64,000 nt of DNA from Sphaerothrix gracilis (GTDB taxonomy: Bacteria > Cyanobacteriota > Cyanobacteriia > Phormidesmidales > Phormidesmidaceae), in NCBI RefSeq assembly GCF_030405905.1, contig NZ_JASATW010000014.1, positions 62,001 through 126,000 of the forward strand. The letters are read 5' to 3'. The notes under the pieces were generated by a model. It did not search any database, was not told where the DNA came from, and saw only the letters and a program-made list of their open reading frames with translations. Of this stretch, positions 34,317-43,921 are shown piece by piece (positions within the stretch are counted from its first letter, which is position 1; every line of letters starts with the position of its first letter). Both the position numbers and the translations under genes were made by a program.

Positions 34317-35018
34317 CTAGGCCTCGTTGGGTGGCATCTGATAGCGGTTAAACCAGCTCTGGATCTGCGGCTGCCAGCAAGCGTCAGTCAAGGCCAGTTC
34401 CAGGTAAACGTTGCTGCACTGCTCAAACAGGGCCGTTGCCATTGCCGCCAGCGATCGCTCTGCCGTCTGCGGAGTCAAGAATTCGCAATAGATAGTTTCT
34501 GTCTGTGCGCCGATGCGCAGCGATAGGGTGACGCTGACTCGCTCACAAATCTGGGGGGCTTGCTGAGTGACGGTGTGCAGCAGCCAGGTGGCCGCCTGAA
34601 TTGTGAGCAGATTGCCGCTGGCGATCGCATCTGTTGTGGCTCTAGCGGGCGCAGTAAAATCCTCAGCCTGCAGCTCTAAACCGCTGATCTGCCCTTCTCC
34701 TAAGTCAATTTCAGCTAAGGGCTGATGCTCCGGCGTCACCTGCTCAACAATCAGCTTTTCCCGGCGGACCGGCACTTCCACCATGCGAGTCTCAATCACC
34801 TTACGTACAACCACCTCGCCTACCTTGCGGCGATCGCGATTGACCTTAAGCCGCTCTTGCAGCAGCCTGACCGAGGTTTCAGGAGCGCGGGCATCAGCTA
34901 TGCCTTCTGCTGGCGCAGCGGGGTGGGGGCTAGGATGTGGCTCAGCGAGGGGGGCTGTACTTAGAATCTCAGGATTGTGCGAGCCGTCGTCATTGAGGGT
35001 AGGTTTATGAGATTTCAT
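34317..35018 (-). CDS. DUF2382 (YsnF/AvaK-type) domain protein
   Basis: 233 residues with a DUF2382 repeat at ~48-105: VRLLQERLKVNRDRRKVGEV and VVRKVIETRMVEVPVRREKL, an all-strand, charge-rich module typical of stress-induced proteins. The first ~45 residues are disordered and proline-rich. The C-terminal half (~125-230) has an alpha-beta pattern that I do not recognise. No signal or membrane segment. The larger PRC/DUF2382 gene is 150 bases upstream on the same strand, so they probably share a stress response; molecular role unknown. Confidence 0.75.
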   Translation of the reverse strand: MKSHKPTLNDDGSHNPEILSTAPLAEPHPSPHPAAPAEGIADARAPETSVRLLQERLKVNRDRRKVGEVVVRKVIETRMVEVPVRREKLIVEQVTPEHQPLAEIDLGEGQISGLELQAEDFTAPARATTDAIASGNLLTIQAATWLLHTVTQQAPQICERVSVTLSLRIGAQTETIYCEFLTPQTAERSLAAMATALFEQCSNVYLELALTDACWQPQIQSWFNRYQMPPNEA

Positions 35019-35168
35019 GCTGAATGATCAATGAAAAAATCGCGCTAGCAGTCGGATGAAGCGGTAGGCAATCAGGCAGCCACAAAATCTGCCTGAGATG
35101 ACGCCATCGCTCCACCCGACCCGCTAACCTAATCTATTAGGCTTTGTTAAGCTAAATCGTTTTAATCC

Positions 35169-36131
35169 TTAGCGGCGATCGATTTTAGGATTGCCATCGG
35201 TCTTCACGTCTAGCTCTTCACGGCGTACGGTTTCTTTAGCCCGCACTTCGTCGCGGTCTACTTCCTTGCGGACATTGACTTCTTCACGGACGAAGGGCTG
35301 CTTTTCAATATTGGCCTCTTCTTCGTAGACTTCCATCCGCGCCACTTCCCCAGCCTTAAAGTTGGGGTCAGCCGCACCGCTGACGGGACGGGCCGTATCT
35401 GCAGAATGACGCTCAATCACGACGCGCTCTTTCTCAACTGGCACGGAGGCTTCAGCCGACTCGGTTTCAACCCGCTTACCGACTTGAACTGCACCGGCTC
35501 TTTCACGGTGCTTCTGAGTCACTAGCCGCTCTTCATAGAGTCTGAGCTGCTTGTGGTTATCTTCCTGGCTGAGGCCGTAGTAGGTAGGTTCGCGGTCATA
35601 GTCGTAGTCTGTGACTGTCCGATCTGTAGACTGAGCTACCATCTCTCTAGAAGCCTCAGACTCTGAAAGTCCTCGCTCTGCTGGCGCTACGGTGCGATCG
35701 CCCGTGTAGTATTCACCATCAGTCGCGTAGGTTTGACCCATAAACTGTCGCTTAGCCCGCCGCTGAGCTTGGGGGCGATAGCCAGCCCGAATCTGCTCTT
35801 CGTGAACCTCATCCACCACCTGATCGTGATGATATTCCGGTAAATCTTCTACCTGCTGACGGCTCAGCCCGTCTACATAGATGCGTTTCTGGTCGTAGTC
35901 GAAGTGAGCGAGTCCAATCGGCAGCAAAACATTCTTGCCGAAAACCCAAAATCCCGTATCCACTACAACGTAGCGAAAACGCCCACTTTGATCGACTAAA
36001 AAGTTCTTAACTGAACCAATCTGATCGTCATTTTCGGTGTAAACCGAGTAGCTATCATAGTCAGTTAAAACACTATCGCCAAAGGTTTCACGATAGTTAG
36101 GATAAAAATCTTTAAATTTGTATAAAGCCAT
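35169..36131 (-). CDS. PRC-barrel plus DUF2382 stress protein
   Basis: 320 residues from the ATG at 36131. A PRC-barrel domain sits at ~1-100 (YDSYSVYTENDDQIGSVKNFLV, RYVVVDTGFWVFGKNVLLPI), followed by a charged linker and DUF2382 repeats at ~190-320 (LRLYEERLVTQKHRERAGAV and repeats of VEKERVVIERH, VNVRKEVDRDEV). The pairing PRC+DUF2382 is usual in cyanobacteria and deinococci; the family is linked with osmotic and desiccation stress. The open frame from 36182 adds 17 residues unlike the family. Downstream lies the shorter DUF2382 gene. Confidence 0.85.
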   Translation of the reverse strand: MALYKFKDFYPNYRETFGDSVLTDYDSYSVYTENDDQIGSVKNFLVDQSGRFRYVVVDTGFWVFGKNVLLPIGLAHFDYDQKRIYVDGLSRQQVEDLPEYHHDQVVDEVHEEQIRAGYRPQAQRRAKRQFMGQTYATDGEYYTGDRTVAPAERGLSESEASREMVAQSTDRTVTDYDYDREPTYYGLSQEDNHKQLRLYEERLVTQKHRERAGAVQVGKRVETESAEASVPVEKERVVIERHSADTARPVSGAADPNFKAGEVARMEVYEEEANIEKQPFVREEVNVRKEVDRDEVRAKETVRREELDVKTDGNPKIDRR

Positions 36132-36275
36132 AAAATTACAGAAAACTCCTGTTGAATCTACTGCTCTAATACTATGTAGCAAGGGATTTTAGCTCATCTC
36201 CCTTAAGGACTTAAAGACAGTCCTTCTAAAGTTGAACATATTGGCAGGCAGTCTCTCTCTGTGGAGATAGAAGCT

Positions 36276-38102
36276 CTATGTCTCTAGCATTTGGAGTCGA
36301 TAAAGGCTGGCATAAAGTCCAGCTTTAGCTAGTAGCTCTTCATGGCTGCCCTGCTCGACCAAATGACCTTGCTTTAAGACCAAAATACGATCGACATTGC
36401 GAATTGTAGAGAGTCGGTGAGCAATAATAATGGCGGTGCGATCTACTAGCAGCTTATCTAAGGCGTCTTGAATCAGCGCCTCGGTGCCCACATCTAAATT
36501 GGCGGTGGCTTCATCTAGAATCAGAATCCCAGGGTCGCGAATTGCGGCACGGGCAAAGGCAAGCAGCTGTTTCTGTCCGCCGGATAAATTGGTGCCTCGT
36601 TCTCGCAGCGGCGTATCGTAGCCCTGCGGCAGTTGCTCAATCAGCTGGGCAATATTGGTGTTTTTAGCCGCCTGCTGCACTTCCTGCAAAGAATAGTCTT
36701 CGCCCAGGGTAATGTTGCTTTTGACATCTCCGGCAAAGAGAAAGCCGTCCTGCAAAATCACCGCCATGCGGCGGCGTAGCTCGCTCTGAGGTAAATCGCG
36801 AATATTGACGCCGTCTAACAAAATTTCCCCTTCGCTGACGTCATAGAGTCGGCACAGCAGGCGGATAATCGAGCTTTTTCCGGCCCCGGTAGGACCCACC
36901 AAGGCAACTTTTTCGCCGGGGCGAATAGTGAAATCCAGATCGTGCAGGACATATTCATCTGGCTTATAGCCAAACCAAACGCGCCGGAAGCGAATTTCGC
37001 CCGGAACGGTGGCCGATTGCGAAAGCTGCTTGACCTGATCGGCCCGTTCTGGATCTTTAATTTCAATCGGCTCATTCAGCAAATCTCGGATCCGCTCGAT
37101 CGCCGTGAAACCAGCCTGAATCGCCGTGAACTTATCAGCAAACTGTCGCAGCGGATCAAAGAGTCGCTGGGCAAACAAAATAAAGGAGGCCAGAACCCCA
37201 AAGGTCATAGCGTCTCGCATGACCAGCAGCCCGCCTAGCCCTAGAACGCCTGCGATCGCCACCAGTGAAATCCACTCCAGGGTTGAAGAAACCGCTGAGT
37301 CATGAAAGATAGTTTTGTCAACTGAGCGAATATAGCTCTGATTGGTTTTGCGAAACAGTTCGGCATTAAAGTTCTCCCGCCGAAAAAGCTGCACCACGTT
37401 GATGCCCGCCACGTTTTCCTGCAGGGCGGCATTTAGCTCTGAGAGTTTTTCGCGGGCTTTGTAGTTGGCTTTGCGATACTGCTGTTGAAAGTAAACAATT
37501 AGCCAGGTTACTGGCAGCAACAGCATCACCAGCAGCAGCGCTAGCTGCCACTGCATCACAAACATCGTCACCAACAGCACCAGAATTGATACGATGTCGC
37601 TGACGATGCCGATCGCCCCCGTTGAGAATACATCTCCTAGCGCATCTACATCGCTAGTCAGGCGGGTAATCAGCTTGCCTACCGGGGTGCGATCGAAAAA
37701 GCGCACCGATAGAGCCGTGACGTGTTCAAACAAATCATCGCGAATGCTGGCGGTAATCCGCTGCCCTACCTTCTGCACCAGGTAGCTCTGCAATCCGTCT
37801 AACGTCAGCCGCACCGCCACCGTGATCAGCAGCAAAATCACGATCAGGTTCAGCCCCGATCGCAGGGTTTGCGCTTCTAAAAACCAGGCCACTGGCTCTT
37901 GCCGAATTAGCGAAATTGCCTGACCAATCAGCACCGGCTGCAGCGCATTGGCTAACGCTAGGGGCACCAGCAAAATCATGGGCCAAACCAGCAGCCGTCG
38001 GTGGCGTTTGATGTAGGGTACCAGCCGCAGCAGCAAGCGCCAATCGCTATCGTGTTGGCGATCGGCTCCTTGAACAGCCGAGAGGTGAGAAGCGGAAGTC
38101 AT
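36276..38102 (-). CDS. ABC exporter, ATP-binding/permease (half-transporter)
   Basis: 608 residues: six-helix membrane domain (~35-330) fused to a nucleotide-binding domain (~370-605). Motifs: Walker A GPTGAGKSS (~402-410), signature LSGGQKQ (~509-515), Walker B ILILDEATANLD (~529-540) and switch HRLST. It is of the MsbA/MdlB type and acts as a homodimer or heterodimer exporting lipids, peptides or drugs. No partner half-gene is adjacent, so a homodimer is likely. The N-terminal region before helix 1 is short and polar (residues ~1-35). Confidence 0.93.
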   Translation of the reverse strand: MTSASHLSAVQGADRQHDSDWRLLLRLVPYIKRHRRLLVWPMILLVPLALANALQPVLIGQAISLIRQEPVAWFLEAQTLRSGLNLIVILLLITVAVRLTLDGLQSYLVQKVGQRITASIRDDLFEHVTALSVRFFDRTPVGKLITRLTSDVDALGDVFSTGAIGIVSDIVSILVLLVTMFVMQWQLALLLVMLLLPVTWLIVYFQQQYRKANYKAREKLSELNAALQENVAGINVVQLFRRENFNAELFRKTNQSYIRSVDKTIFHDSAVSSTLEWISLVAIAGVLGLGGLLVMRDAMTFGVLASFILFAQRLFDPLRQFADKFTAIQAGFTAIERIRDLLNEPIEIKDPERADQVKQLSQSATVPGEIRFRRVWFGYKPDEYVLHDLDFTIRPGEKVALVGPTGAGKSSIIRLLCRLYDVSEGEILLDGVNIRDLPQSELRRRMAVILQDGFLFAGDVKSNITLGEDYSLQEVQQAAKNTNIAQLIEQLPQGYDTPLRERGTNLSGGQKQLLAFARAAIRDPGILILDEATANLDVGTEALIQDALDKLLVDRTAIIIAHRLSTIRNVDRILVLKQGHLVEQGSHEELLAKAGLYASLYRLQMLET

Positions 38103-38343
38103 ATGAATGTCGGCAATAAAGGTGGCAAAGGCTACAGAACCGCTGCTCTCATCACTCTATCGCAAGCCTTAGCCTCTGCGAAGGGAGACAAAGAGGTCAG
38201 GCAGAGGCTCTATCAAGCGACAGAGATGAGGTGGTTAAAGGATTTCAGCTCAGTCTAGAGGCTGATGAGCGCCAACGGTTTAGATGCTACAACTGCATAG
38301 GAATCGACCCAATATTTCTATAAGAATCAAGAGGATAGATTAT

Positions 38344-38799
38344 ATGAAGACTTTTAACCTAGCTAGCAGCTTCGTTAAGGCTGTCCAAAAGCAGCTGGCG
38401 ATCGCCTTTGCGGTCTTGCTCGTCGCTGGTAGTCTGTTTGTCTCTGCCGCTCCAGTCACTGCTGCCGTGGGCGCAGATGCCAGCCGAGTTGCTCCCGGGT
38501 CCAAAGCCGCTGCCGACGTGGTGCAAGAGCGGGCTAAGCGCGAAACTGACCGGATGCTGGGCGCGGGTACTAGCGACAAGGTAGAAGGCGCTGTTGAAGG
38601 CACTGTGGGTAAAGCTAAGCGTCAGGCAGGCGATCAGTTTGATGACTTCGGTACCCAGGTTGAAGGAGCGGCTGAGCAGGCCGAAGGCCGCGTTAAGCGC
38701 GATATTGGCCGCGCCAAAGGTGCAGCAGCAGAGGCCAGCGATAAGGCCGAAGATGCGGGTGAAAGCCTGATTGACAACATCAAAGATTTCTTCAACTAG
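38344..38799 (+). CDS. CsbD-like secreted stress protein
   Basis: 151 residues from the ATG at 38344 (AGAGGAT just upstream as ribosome site). A signal peptide (~1-40) with a hydrophobic core AFAVLLVAGSLFVSA and an AxA cleavage site (TAA|VG) leads into a charged, alanine-rich, repetitive mature part: repeats like KVEGAVEGTVGKAKRQAGD and VEGAAEQAEGRVKRDIGRAK. These resemble CsbD and LEA-like proteins that stay soluble and unstructured under drying or osmotic stress. Own terminator follows. Export to the periplasm is unusual for CsbD proteins. Role is inferred. Confidence 0.72.
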   Translation: MKTFNLASSFVKAVQKQLAIAFAVLLVAGSLFVSAAPVTAAVGADASRVAPGSKAAADVVQERAKRETDRMLGAGTSDKVEGAVEGTVGKAKRQAGDQFDDFGTQVEGAAEQAEGRVKRDIGRAKGAAAEASDKAEDAGESLIDNIKDFFN

Positions 38800-38866
38800 G
38801 CTGCGGCTCTGTTTCGATGGAGCATAGGCGCTCTCTAGGATGCCTTTTTCCCATTAGCTAAAATCT

Positions 38867-38898
38867 AAAGCCCTGGCTGCTATCAGTCAGGGCTTTTT
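38867..38898 (+). terminator. Rho-independent terminator after the CsbD-like gene
   Basis: AAAGCCCTG (38867-38875) pairs with CAGGGCTTT (38888-38896), then TT and CC. It lies 67 bases after the stop codon. Confidence 0.75.
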
Positions 38899-39062
38899 CC
38901 ATCGCGATCGCCAGCTTTGAGTTGCCCCCCTTTGCAGCCTGTCCCAAAGTACGGTACTATCCTCTATCTCCTAATCGTTTTTGTCGGACTGTCAGGTCAA
39001 ATTCCAGACCTGTGCGACGAAAACGTGAATAGGCCAATTCTTTTAGTTACGGTTTCAAGGTC

Positions 39063-39335
39063 ATGGTTGCAAAAGGTCGAGCAGAAGTTTCTATTAAATT
39101 TACCGGCATCCCAATGACGCGGCAGCTTCCCAGCGGTCGTCAGCAAGTTGAAGTGTTTTGCGAAGGTTATAACTTTGTCGCTGAGATTAAAAGCAAAACC
39201 TGGCAAAAATTTCTCCAGTCTGCTAAAGATTTTCCGGCTTGGGCCGGGGGGCTTTCGGGCAAGCTAGGCGAACAGAAAGGAGCGACTATTTATTTAGAAG
39301 AAGCAGGGCTACAAATTTATGAGAAAAAGTCCTGA
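39063..39335 (+). CDS. FinO-like cyanobacterial small protein
   Basis: A 90-residue protein of the group annotated in cyanobacteria as fertility inhibition FinO-like: AEVSIKFTGIP, FCEGYNFVAEIKSKTWQKF and LEEAGLQIYEKK match the family layout (two strands, a basic region around KSKTWQKF, and the conserved W-x-G...SGKLG segment). FinO proteins bind RNA, but for these cyanobacterial relatives RNA binding is not shown. The ATG at 39063 is in the family position. It is monocistronic. Confidence 0.7.
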   Translation: MVAKGRAEVSIKFTGIPMTRQLPSGRQQVEVFCEGYNFVAEIKSKTWQKFLQSAKDFPAWAGGLSGKLGEQKGATIYLEEAGLQIYEKKS

Positions 39336-39559
39336 TTTGCTTTGAGCTAGTCTATGTTCGCGAGGGTTGTCTTGCAGGCAGCTCACGCGGTCTTTGCTTT
39401 TCGGCGATCGCTGTATCCTAAAGGGCGGCTTTAATTGCTAAAGATTGCTAGCAGATAACCTTTCTTTAGAAGGAGAACTCCGTACTTGCTAAAATGGTAC
39501 GTTAAATTGAATACTTTGTTTAGCGCTACGTTTGGCAAGTCTCTGTTTTTCCCTGCATC

Positions 39560-41776
39560 ATGAATCCGTCCAGTCAGTTAGAGTCAGGTCTGTATCCTTT
39601 TCAGGAACAGCCTGCTCTCATCCTTGAAAAAGTTGATGATGCCGTTGCGCTACTAGATGCCGATCAGCGGCTGATATTATTCAACCAGAAGCTAGTACAA
39701 ACGCTGCATCTTGACAGTAATTGGCTAAAGCAGCAGCCTTGTTTGCAGACCATTATTGACTTCTTAGTCGAGCAAGATATTTGGGACGGGCAGCAGCGCG
39801 ATCGCGTCTTAGCGGCTTGCCATCAGTCCCTCAATGAAAGTCAGGCGATTCAGATTACCCAAAGCAATCAGATTTACCTCGACCTTTCCATCACCGCCAC
39901 CTCCAACAGCGGTAAACTGCTGATTTTTCGGAATCTCACTGCCCAACGCCAAGCCCAAAATGACCTAGCCAACGAAGTGCGCCGCCTCACATTTCTTCTG
40001 GGGCTGACCGAGCGCCTGCAGACTTCCGACAATCTCATCCAAATCGGTTGCTTTGCCCTGAACTACTTGGTCGAGGCTATGGGGGCGGCTTTTGGGGATG
40101 TCAAGGTGATTAGCGGCCAAGGGACTGCGCGCACGGCGGGTAAGCTTACCAACCTGATTTCCGGTCATTTTATTGCTACCCACGGGGAGCCGGTGGCGGC
40201 TGCCATGCAGCAGCGCCTCGACCAGGGCATTCCTTACGGCCAGGGCATTCTTTGGCAGGTCGTCGAAACCGGGCAGCCCTGCTTTGTCGAAGACTATGCC
40301 AATCATCCCAATGCGGTTGCAGAATTTCGTCATCCCGCCATTGGACAGTTGGGCATCTTCCCGATTCCTTCCGCCGACGGCAGCATTATCGGCGTGCTGA
40401 CCTTGGAATCGCGTAGCCTGCAGAAGCTCCAGGAAGCCCCCCAGCAGGATATGCTGCTGGCTGCCTGCCGCACCCTGGGAGCCGCCATTGAGCGGGTGCA
40501 GGCCCAGGAGCGATTGCAGCGTATCAATCAGGATTTAGAGCGGGCCTCGCGGCTCAAGTCTGAGTTCTTGGCCTCTATGTCTCACGAACTGAGAACGCCG
40601 CTGAACAGTATTTTGGGCTTTTCAGAGCTGCTGTTGCGCCAGCGGCAGGGGCTAGACAATCGTAAGGTGGGACATGTCAGCCTGATTCGCCAGAGCGGGC
40701 AGCATCTGCTGCACTTAATCAACGACATCTTAGACCTTTCTAAAGTTGAGGCGGGGAAGGTTGAGCTAGATATCGCTACCGTCTCAATTCAGAGTCTCTG
40801 CCGCCAGTGCTTGCAGATGGTGCAGCCGCGGGCTGAGCGCAAGCGACTGGCCTTGGCCCTAGAACTGGACTATCAGATTGATCAAGTCGCCATTGATGAG
40901 CGCCGGGTGCGGCAGATTATTATCAATTTGCTTTCCAACGCCATCAAGTTTACGCCAGAGAAAGGCAAGGTCAAGCTCTCGGTGCGGCTAGCCTATGGCA
41001 ATCAGCTTTTGCAGGATATGCGGCCTGATGAGAGTCCGGTCAATCTCAGCACGCCCTACCTCTGTATTGCCGTGGCCGATACGGGCATCGGCATTGCAAC
41101 AGAAAAACAGTCTCTTCTGTTTCAGCCCTTCCAGCAAATTGATGCCTCCCTGACCCGGCGACATGAGGGGACAGGGCTGGGCTTAGCGTTGACTAAGCGA
41201 CTGGCAGAGCTGCACGGTGGTACTGTATCATTTATCTCCCAGCCCGGGGAGGGCAGCACGTTTCGCGTATGGCTACCGCTCAACGAGCTGCGATCGCCCT
41301 CCAGTCAGACCGCACCCTCGGCGTATGCAATGGGCCGCTTACCTGCCTTTGCCCAAACGGCGATCGCCCAGGAAGAGAGCAGTCAGTCCCGCATCTTAGT
41401 GGTCGAAGATCAGCCCTATAACCAGTCTTTGATTGCTGAACTGCTAGAGATGGAAGGCTATACGGTAGATATCATCGCCGATGGTCAGACCATGCAGCAG
41501 ACTATTGCCTCGCCCCTAATCAAAGCGCGATCGCTGCCGTTAGCGGTGCTGATGGATATTCAGCTGCCCCATGTCGATGGCTTTGAGCTGATTCGACAGA
41601 TTAAAAACCATCCCCTGTGGCAGGCCGTACCCGTAATTGCGGTCACGGCAATGGCAATGGCGGGCGATCGCGATCGCTGCCTAGCCGCCGGGGCTGATGC
41701 CTACCTCAGCAAGCCGCTTGACTTCAATGACCTCATTCACCAGCTCAATCGGCTAATTGATCCGCCAATTGGCTGA
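39560..41776 (+). CDS. Hybrid histidine kinase (PAS-GAF-HisKA-HATPase-REC)
   Basis: 738 residues. An N-terminal PAS-like region (~20-125) is followed by a GAF domain (~150-305) with ALNYLVEAMGAAFGD. Then come the dimerisation/phosphorylation helix with His342 in SHELRTPLN and the ATPase domain (NAIKFTPEK, DTGIGIA, GTGLGLALTKRL). A C-terminal receiver has acceptor Asp666 in LMDIQLPHVDG. No membrane segment, so it is cytosolic; the GAF may sense a ligand or light, but there is no bilin-binding Cys in an obvious place. The cyclase gene is 158 bases downstream, a likely partner. Confidence 0.92.
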   Translation: MNPSSQLESGLYPFQEQPALILEKVDDAVALLDADQRLILFNQKLVQTLHLDSNWLKQQPCLQTIIDFLVEQDIWDGQQRDRVLAACHQSLNESQAIQITQSNQIYLDLSITATSNSGKLLIFRNLTAQRQAQNDLANEVRRLTFLLGLTERLQTSDNLIQIGCFALNYLVEAMGAAFGDVKVISGQGTARTAGKLTNLISGHFIATHGEPVAAAMQQRLDQGIPYGQGILWQVVETGQPCFVEDYANHPNAVAEFRHPAIGQLGIFPIPSADGSIIGVLTLESRSLQKLQEAPQQDMLLAACRTLGAAIERVQAQERLQRINQDLERASRLKSEFLASMSHELRTPLNSILGFSELLLRQRQGLDNRKVGHVSLIRQSGQHLLHLINDILDLSKVEAGKVELDIATVSIQSLCRQCLQMVQPRAERKRLALALELDYQIDQVAIDERRVRQIIINLLSNAIKFTPEKGKVKLSVRLAYGNQLLQDMRPDESPVNLSTPYLCIAVADTGIGIATEKQSLLFQPFQQIDASLTRRHEGTGLGLALTKRLAELHGGTVSFISQPGEGSTFRVWLPLNELRSPSSQTAPSAYAMGRLPAFAQTAIAQEESSQSRILVVEDQPYNQSLIAELLEMEGYTVDIIADGQTMQQTIASPLIKARSLPLAVLMDIQLPHVDGFELIRQIKNHPLWQAVPVIAVTAMAMAGDRDRCLAAGADAYLSKPLDFNDLIHQLNRLIDPPIG

Positions 41777-41934
41777 AGTTAGGTTTACTCATCTGCTTCA
41801 GCGGATATTCGTCAAAACGCTTGTAAAGTTAAGCAGCGCATCTACTTTTACGCATCTACCGCTACACATTATGGGTACTTATAGATCAATTGCTTTCACC
41901 TAACTTACCGACCGTTGCGCCGTCGCCTACGCTT

Positions 41935-43086
41935 ATGACATCAGCTCCTTACATCCTGTTAGTTGATGATGAACCGCATAATCTGCTGTTGCTAGAAGAG
42001 CTGCTAGCGGCAGAAGGATACATCACAGACTCAGTGGAGTCGGGGGCTGAGGCTTTGCAAAAAGTTCAGTCAAAGCGGCCAGACTTAATTTTGCTGGACG
42101 TAATGATGCCTGATATGGATGGGTTTGTCGTTTGCGAGCAGCTCCGCGCTGATGCCGCCTGCCAAACCGTGCCCGTTATTTTTTTGACCGCCCTAGATGA
42201 TGATACGTCGCGGCTCAAAGGCTTAGCTGCGATGGGCGATGACTACCTCACCAAGCCGATTAAAGCTGACCTGGTACTGACCAAAATCGCCAGTTTGCTG
42301 CAGCTACGACAGCTCCGCGAGGCCGCCTATGAAAGCAGGTTGGAACAGCAGGTACAAGCCTTTGAGCAGGTGCAGGTACAGTCAAAGCAGCAGATGACAG
42401 CGGCGTTGAATATCAACAAAGCCCTGTCTGAGAAGTTTCGCCTATTTGTGCCAGATCAGTTTTTACAGCGAATTGCGCCCCAAGGCGTTGAGTCGATTCA
42501 GCTTGGTGACGCAATTGAGTCAGAGGTGACAATTTTATTCTGCGACATTCGTGATTTTACGGCGATCGCCGAAGCTCAATCAGCTCAGAAAACCTTTAGC
42601 TGGCTCAACCAGTTTTTTACCAGCATCAACCAGGTAGTCGAAGCCTGTCACGGCTTTATCGACAAATATCTGGGGGATGCCGTTATGGTCGTCTTCGATC
42701 GCTCCCAGCATCACGCCACCGATGGCCTAACCGCCGTCGTCAAGATTGCTCAGGCACTGACCCGGCTCAACCAGGAGCAAGCGGCTAGCCTTGATGCGCC
42801 CATTCGCGTGGGGATGGGGCTGCACACCGGGCAGGCCGTCATTGGTACAATAGGGGCCAGCCGCCGCATGGATACTACCGTTGTCGGCGATGTCGTCAAT
42901 ACCGCCGCTCGCTTAGAAGAACTGACCAAAGTTTATGCCTGCCAGTCTATCGTTAGCGAAGCCGTTGTGGCGCAGCTAGCCGAGGGGCACCCGTTCCAGC
43001 TCCGCTGGGTTGATCAAGTCATACCGCGCGGTAAGCAAACTCAGATTCAGCTCTACGAAGTTTTGGGCATGGTTGCTAGGCCATAG
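41935..43086 (+). CDS. Receiver-domain adenylate/guanylate cyclase
   Basis: 383 residues: a receiver domain (1-120; phospho-acceptor Asp55 in LLDVMMPDMDG), a coiled-coil linker (~130-175) and a class III cyclase domain (~185-370). Catalytic metal ligands are Asp204 (CDIRDFT) and Asp248 (YLGDAVM), 44 residues apart as usual, and VNTAARLEEL carries the transition-state Asn and Arg. Phosphorylation of Asp55, perhaps from the upstream hybrid kinase, would control cAMP (or cGMP) output. The ATG at 41935 is chosen over the TTG at 41890. It is convergent with the next gene, 2 bases apart. Confidence 0.92.
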   Translation: MTSAPYILLVDDEPHNLLLLEELLAAEGYITDSVESGAEALQKVQSKRPDLILLDVMMPDMDGFVVCEQLRADAACQTVPVIFLTALDDDTSRLKGLAAMGDDYLTKPIKADLVLTKIASLLQLRQLREAAYESRLEQQVQAFEQVQVQSKQQMTAALNINKALSEKFRLFVPDQFLQRIAPQGVESIQLGDAIESEVTILFCDIRDFTAIAEAQSAQKTFSWLNQFFTSINQVVEACHGFIDKYLGDAVMVVFDRSQHHATDGLTAVVKIAQALTRLNQEQAASLDAPIRVGMGLHTGQAVIGTIGASRRMDTTVVGDVVNTAARLEELTKVYACQSIVSEAVVAQLAEGHPFQLRWVDQVIPRGKQTQIQLYEVLGMVARP

Positions 43087-43088
43087 GC

Positions 43089-43811
43089 TTAGGCAACCGG
43101 CTCGCTTGCGGCCTCATCCGTATCGGGTGCCGCTACCGGCTCTGGGGCTGCTGCCCCATCATCAGCCCCTACAGTCTCGGTCGTAGTAGCCTCTTCTGCA
43201 ACGGCGGTTTCTATGGGGGGTGTGGTCGGCTCAGCTGCGGCTGTCGCTGCGGGGGGCTCGGCTTCTGTATTCATCTCTTCTGCCTCCTGATCGGTGGCCG
43301 TCTCAGTGACTGCGGCTTCTGTTTCTGCTGTTTCAATAGCTGCTGGCACTTCGGTCGCGGCGGCGGCAGGCGTCACCTCTGCTGTATCAGCTACATTGGC
43401 CGGGGAGGTAGCGGCAGACTGGGCCGCTTGGGTAGGCGTGTTGGCAGGCGCTGCTGTTGTCGGGCTGTCAATAACGGCGGGTGGAGTAGAGGCAGACACG
43501 GCGCTGGCAACGCTCAGTCCTAGCTCGCTTATCCAGTCAGTTTGCATAGCCAGTTGACGTACCACGCCGCGATCGAGATTTTGTTTACCTGCCTGCTGTG
43601 ACAGATCGGCTATTTTTTCGCCTAGCTGCTCGCCCACAGCGATCGCCGCCTGATGGGAAGAAAAGCTAGCAGCCCTGAGCTGCTGTAGCAGAAAGTCAAA
43701 CTCTTTGTTGCCTTTGCGAGTATTGGGCTTCAGACCTTTTTCTGTTAAAACACGCTTAGCGGCTTTACGAATAGACTTTTGCGCCTGATTAAAGCTGAGC
43801 TGGGCTGGCAT
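43089..43811 (-). CDS. Hypothetical protein with long Ala/Thr/Glu/Pro-rich tail
   Basis: 240 residues. The first ~100 residues are helical and basic (SFNQAQKSIRKAAKRVLTEK, LLQQLRAASFSSHQAAIAVGEQLG), and the remaining ~140 are low complexity (A, T, E, P) with an acidic bias. No signal or membrane segment. I do not recognise a family. It may be a DNA- or ribosome-associated protein by charge, but nothing supports a specific role. It ends 2 bases from the convergent cyclase gene. Confidence 0.65.
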   Translation of the reverse strand: MPAQLSFNQAQKSIRKAAKRVLTEKGLKPNTRKGNKEFDFLLQQLRAASFSSHQAAIAVGEQLGEKIADLSQQAGKQNLDRGVVRQLAMQTDWISELGLSVASAVSASTPPAVIDSPTTAAPANTPTQAAQSAATSPANVADTAEVTPAAAATEVPAAIETAETEAAVTETATDQEAEEMNTEAEPPAATAAAEPTTPPIETAVAEEATTTETVGADDGAAAPEPVAAPDTDEAASEPVA

Positions 43812-43921
43812 AGAAAGCTATCGGGATAAACTATGCTGCTAGCCTATAGGACTGGGTAATGACGCCCATGCAGTCTCGAACACATTGCCCCAAATTTGCC
43901 TTTAAAAAAACTGCTGGCTCG

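Noticed and set aside
38917..39117. 66-codon plus-strand frame before the FinO-like gene
   Set aside because: It crosses the FinO-like gene in another frame and has no family pattern.
43294..43557. Plus-strand frame of 87 codons
   Set aside because: Antisense of the low-complexity Ala/Thr/Glu tail of the 43089-43811 gene.
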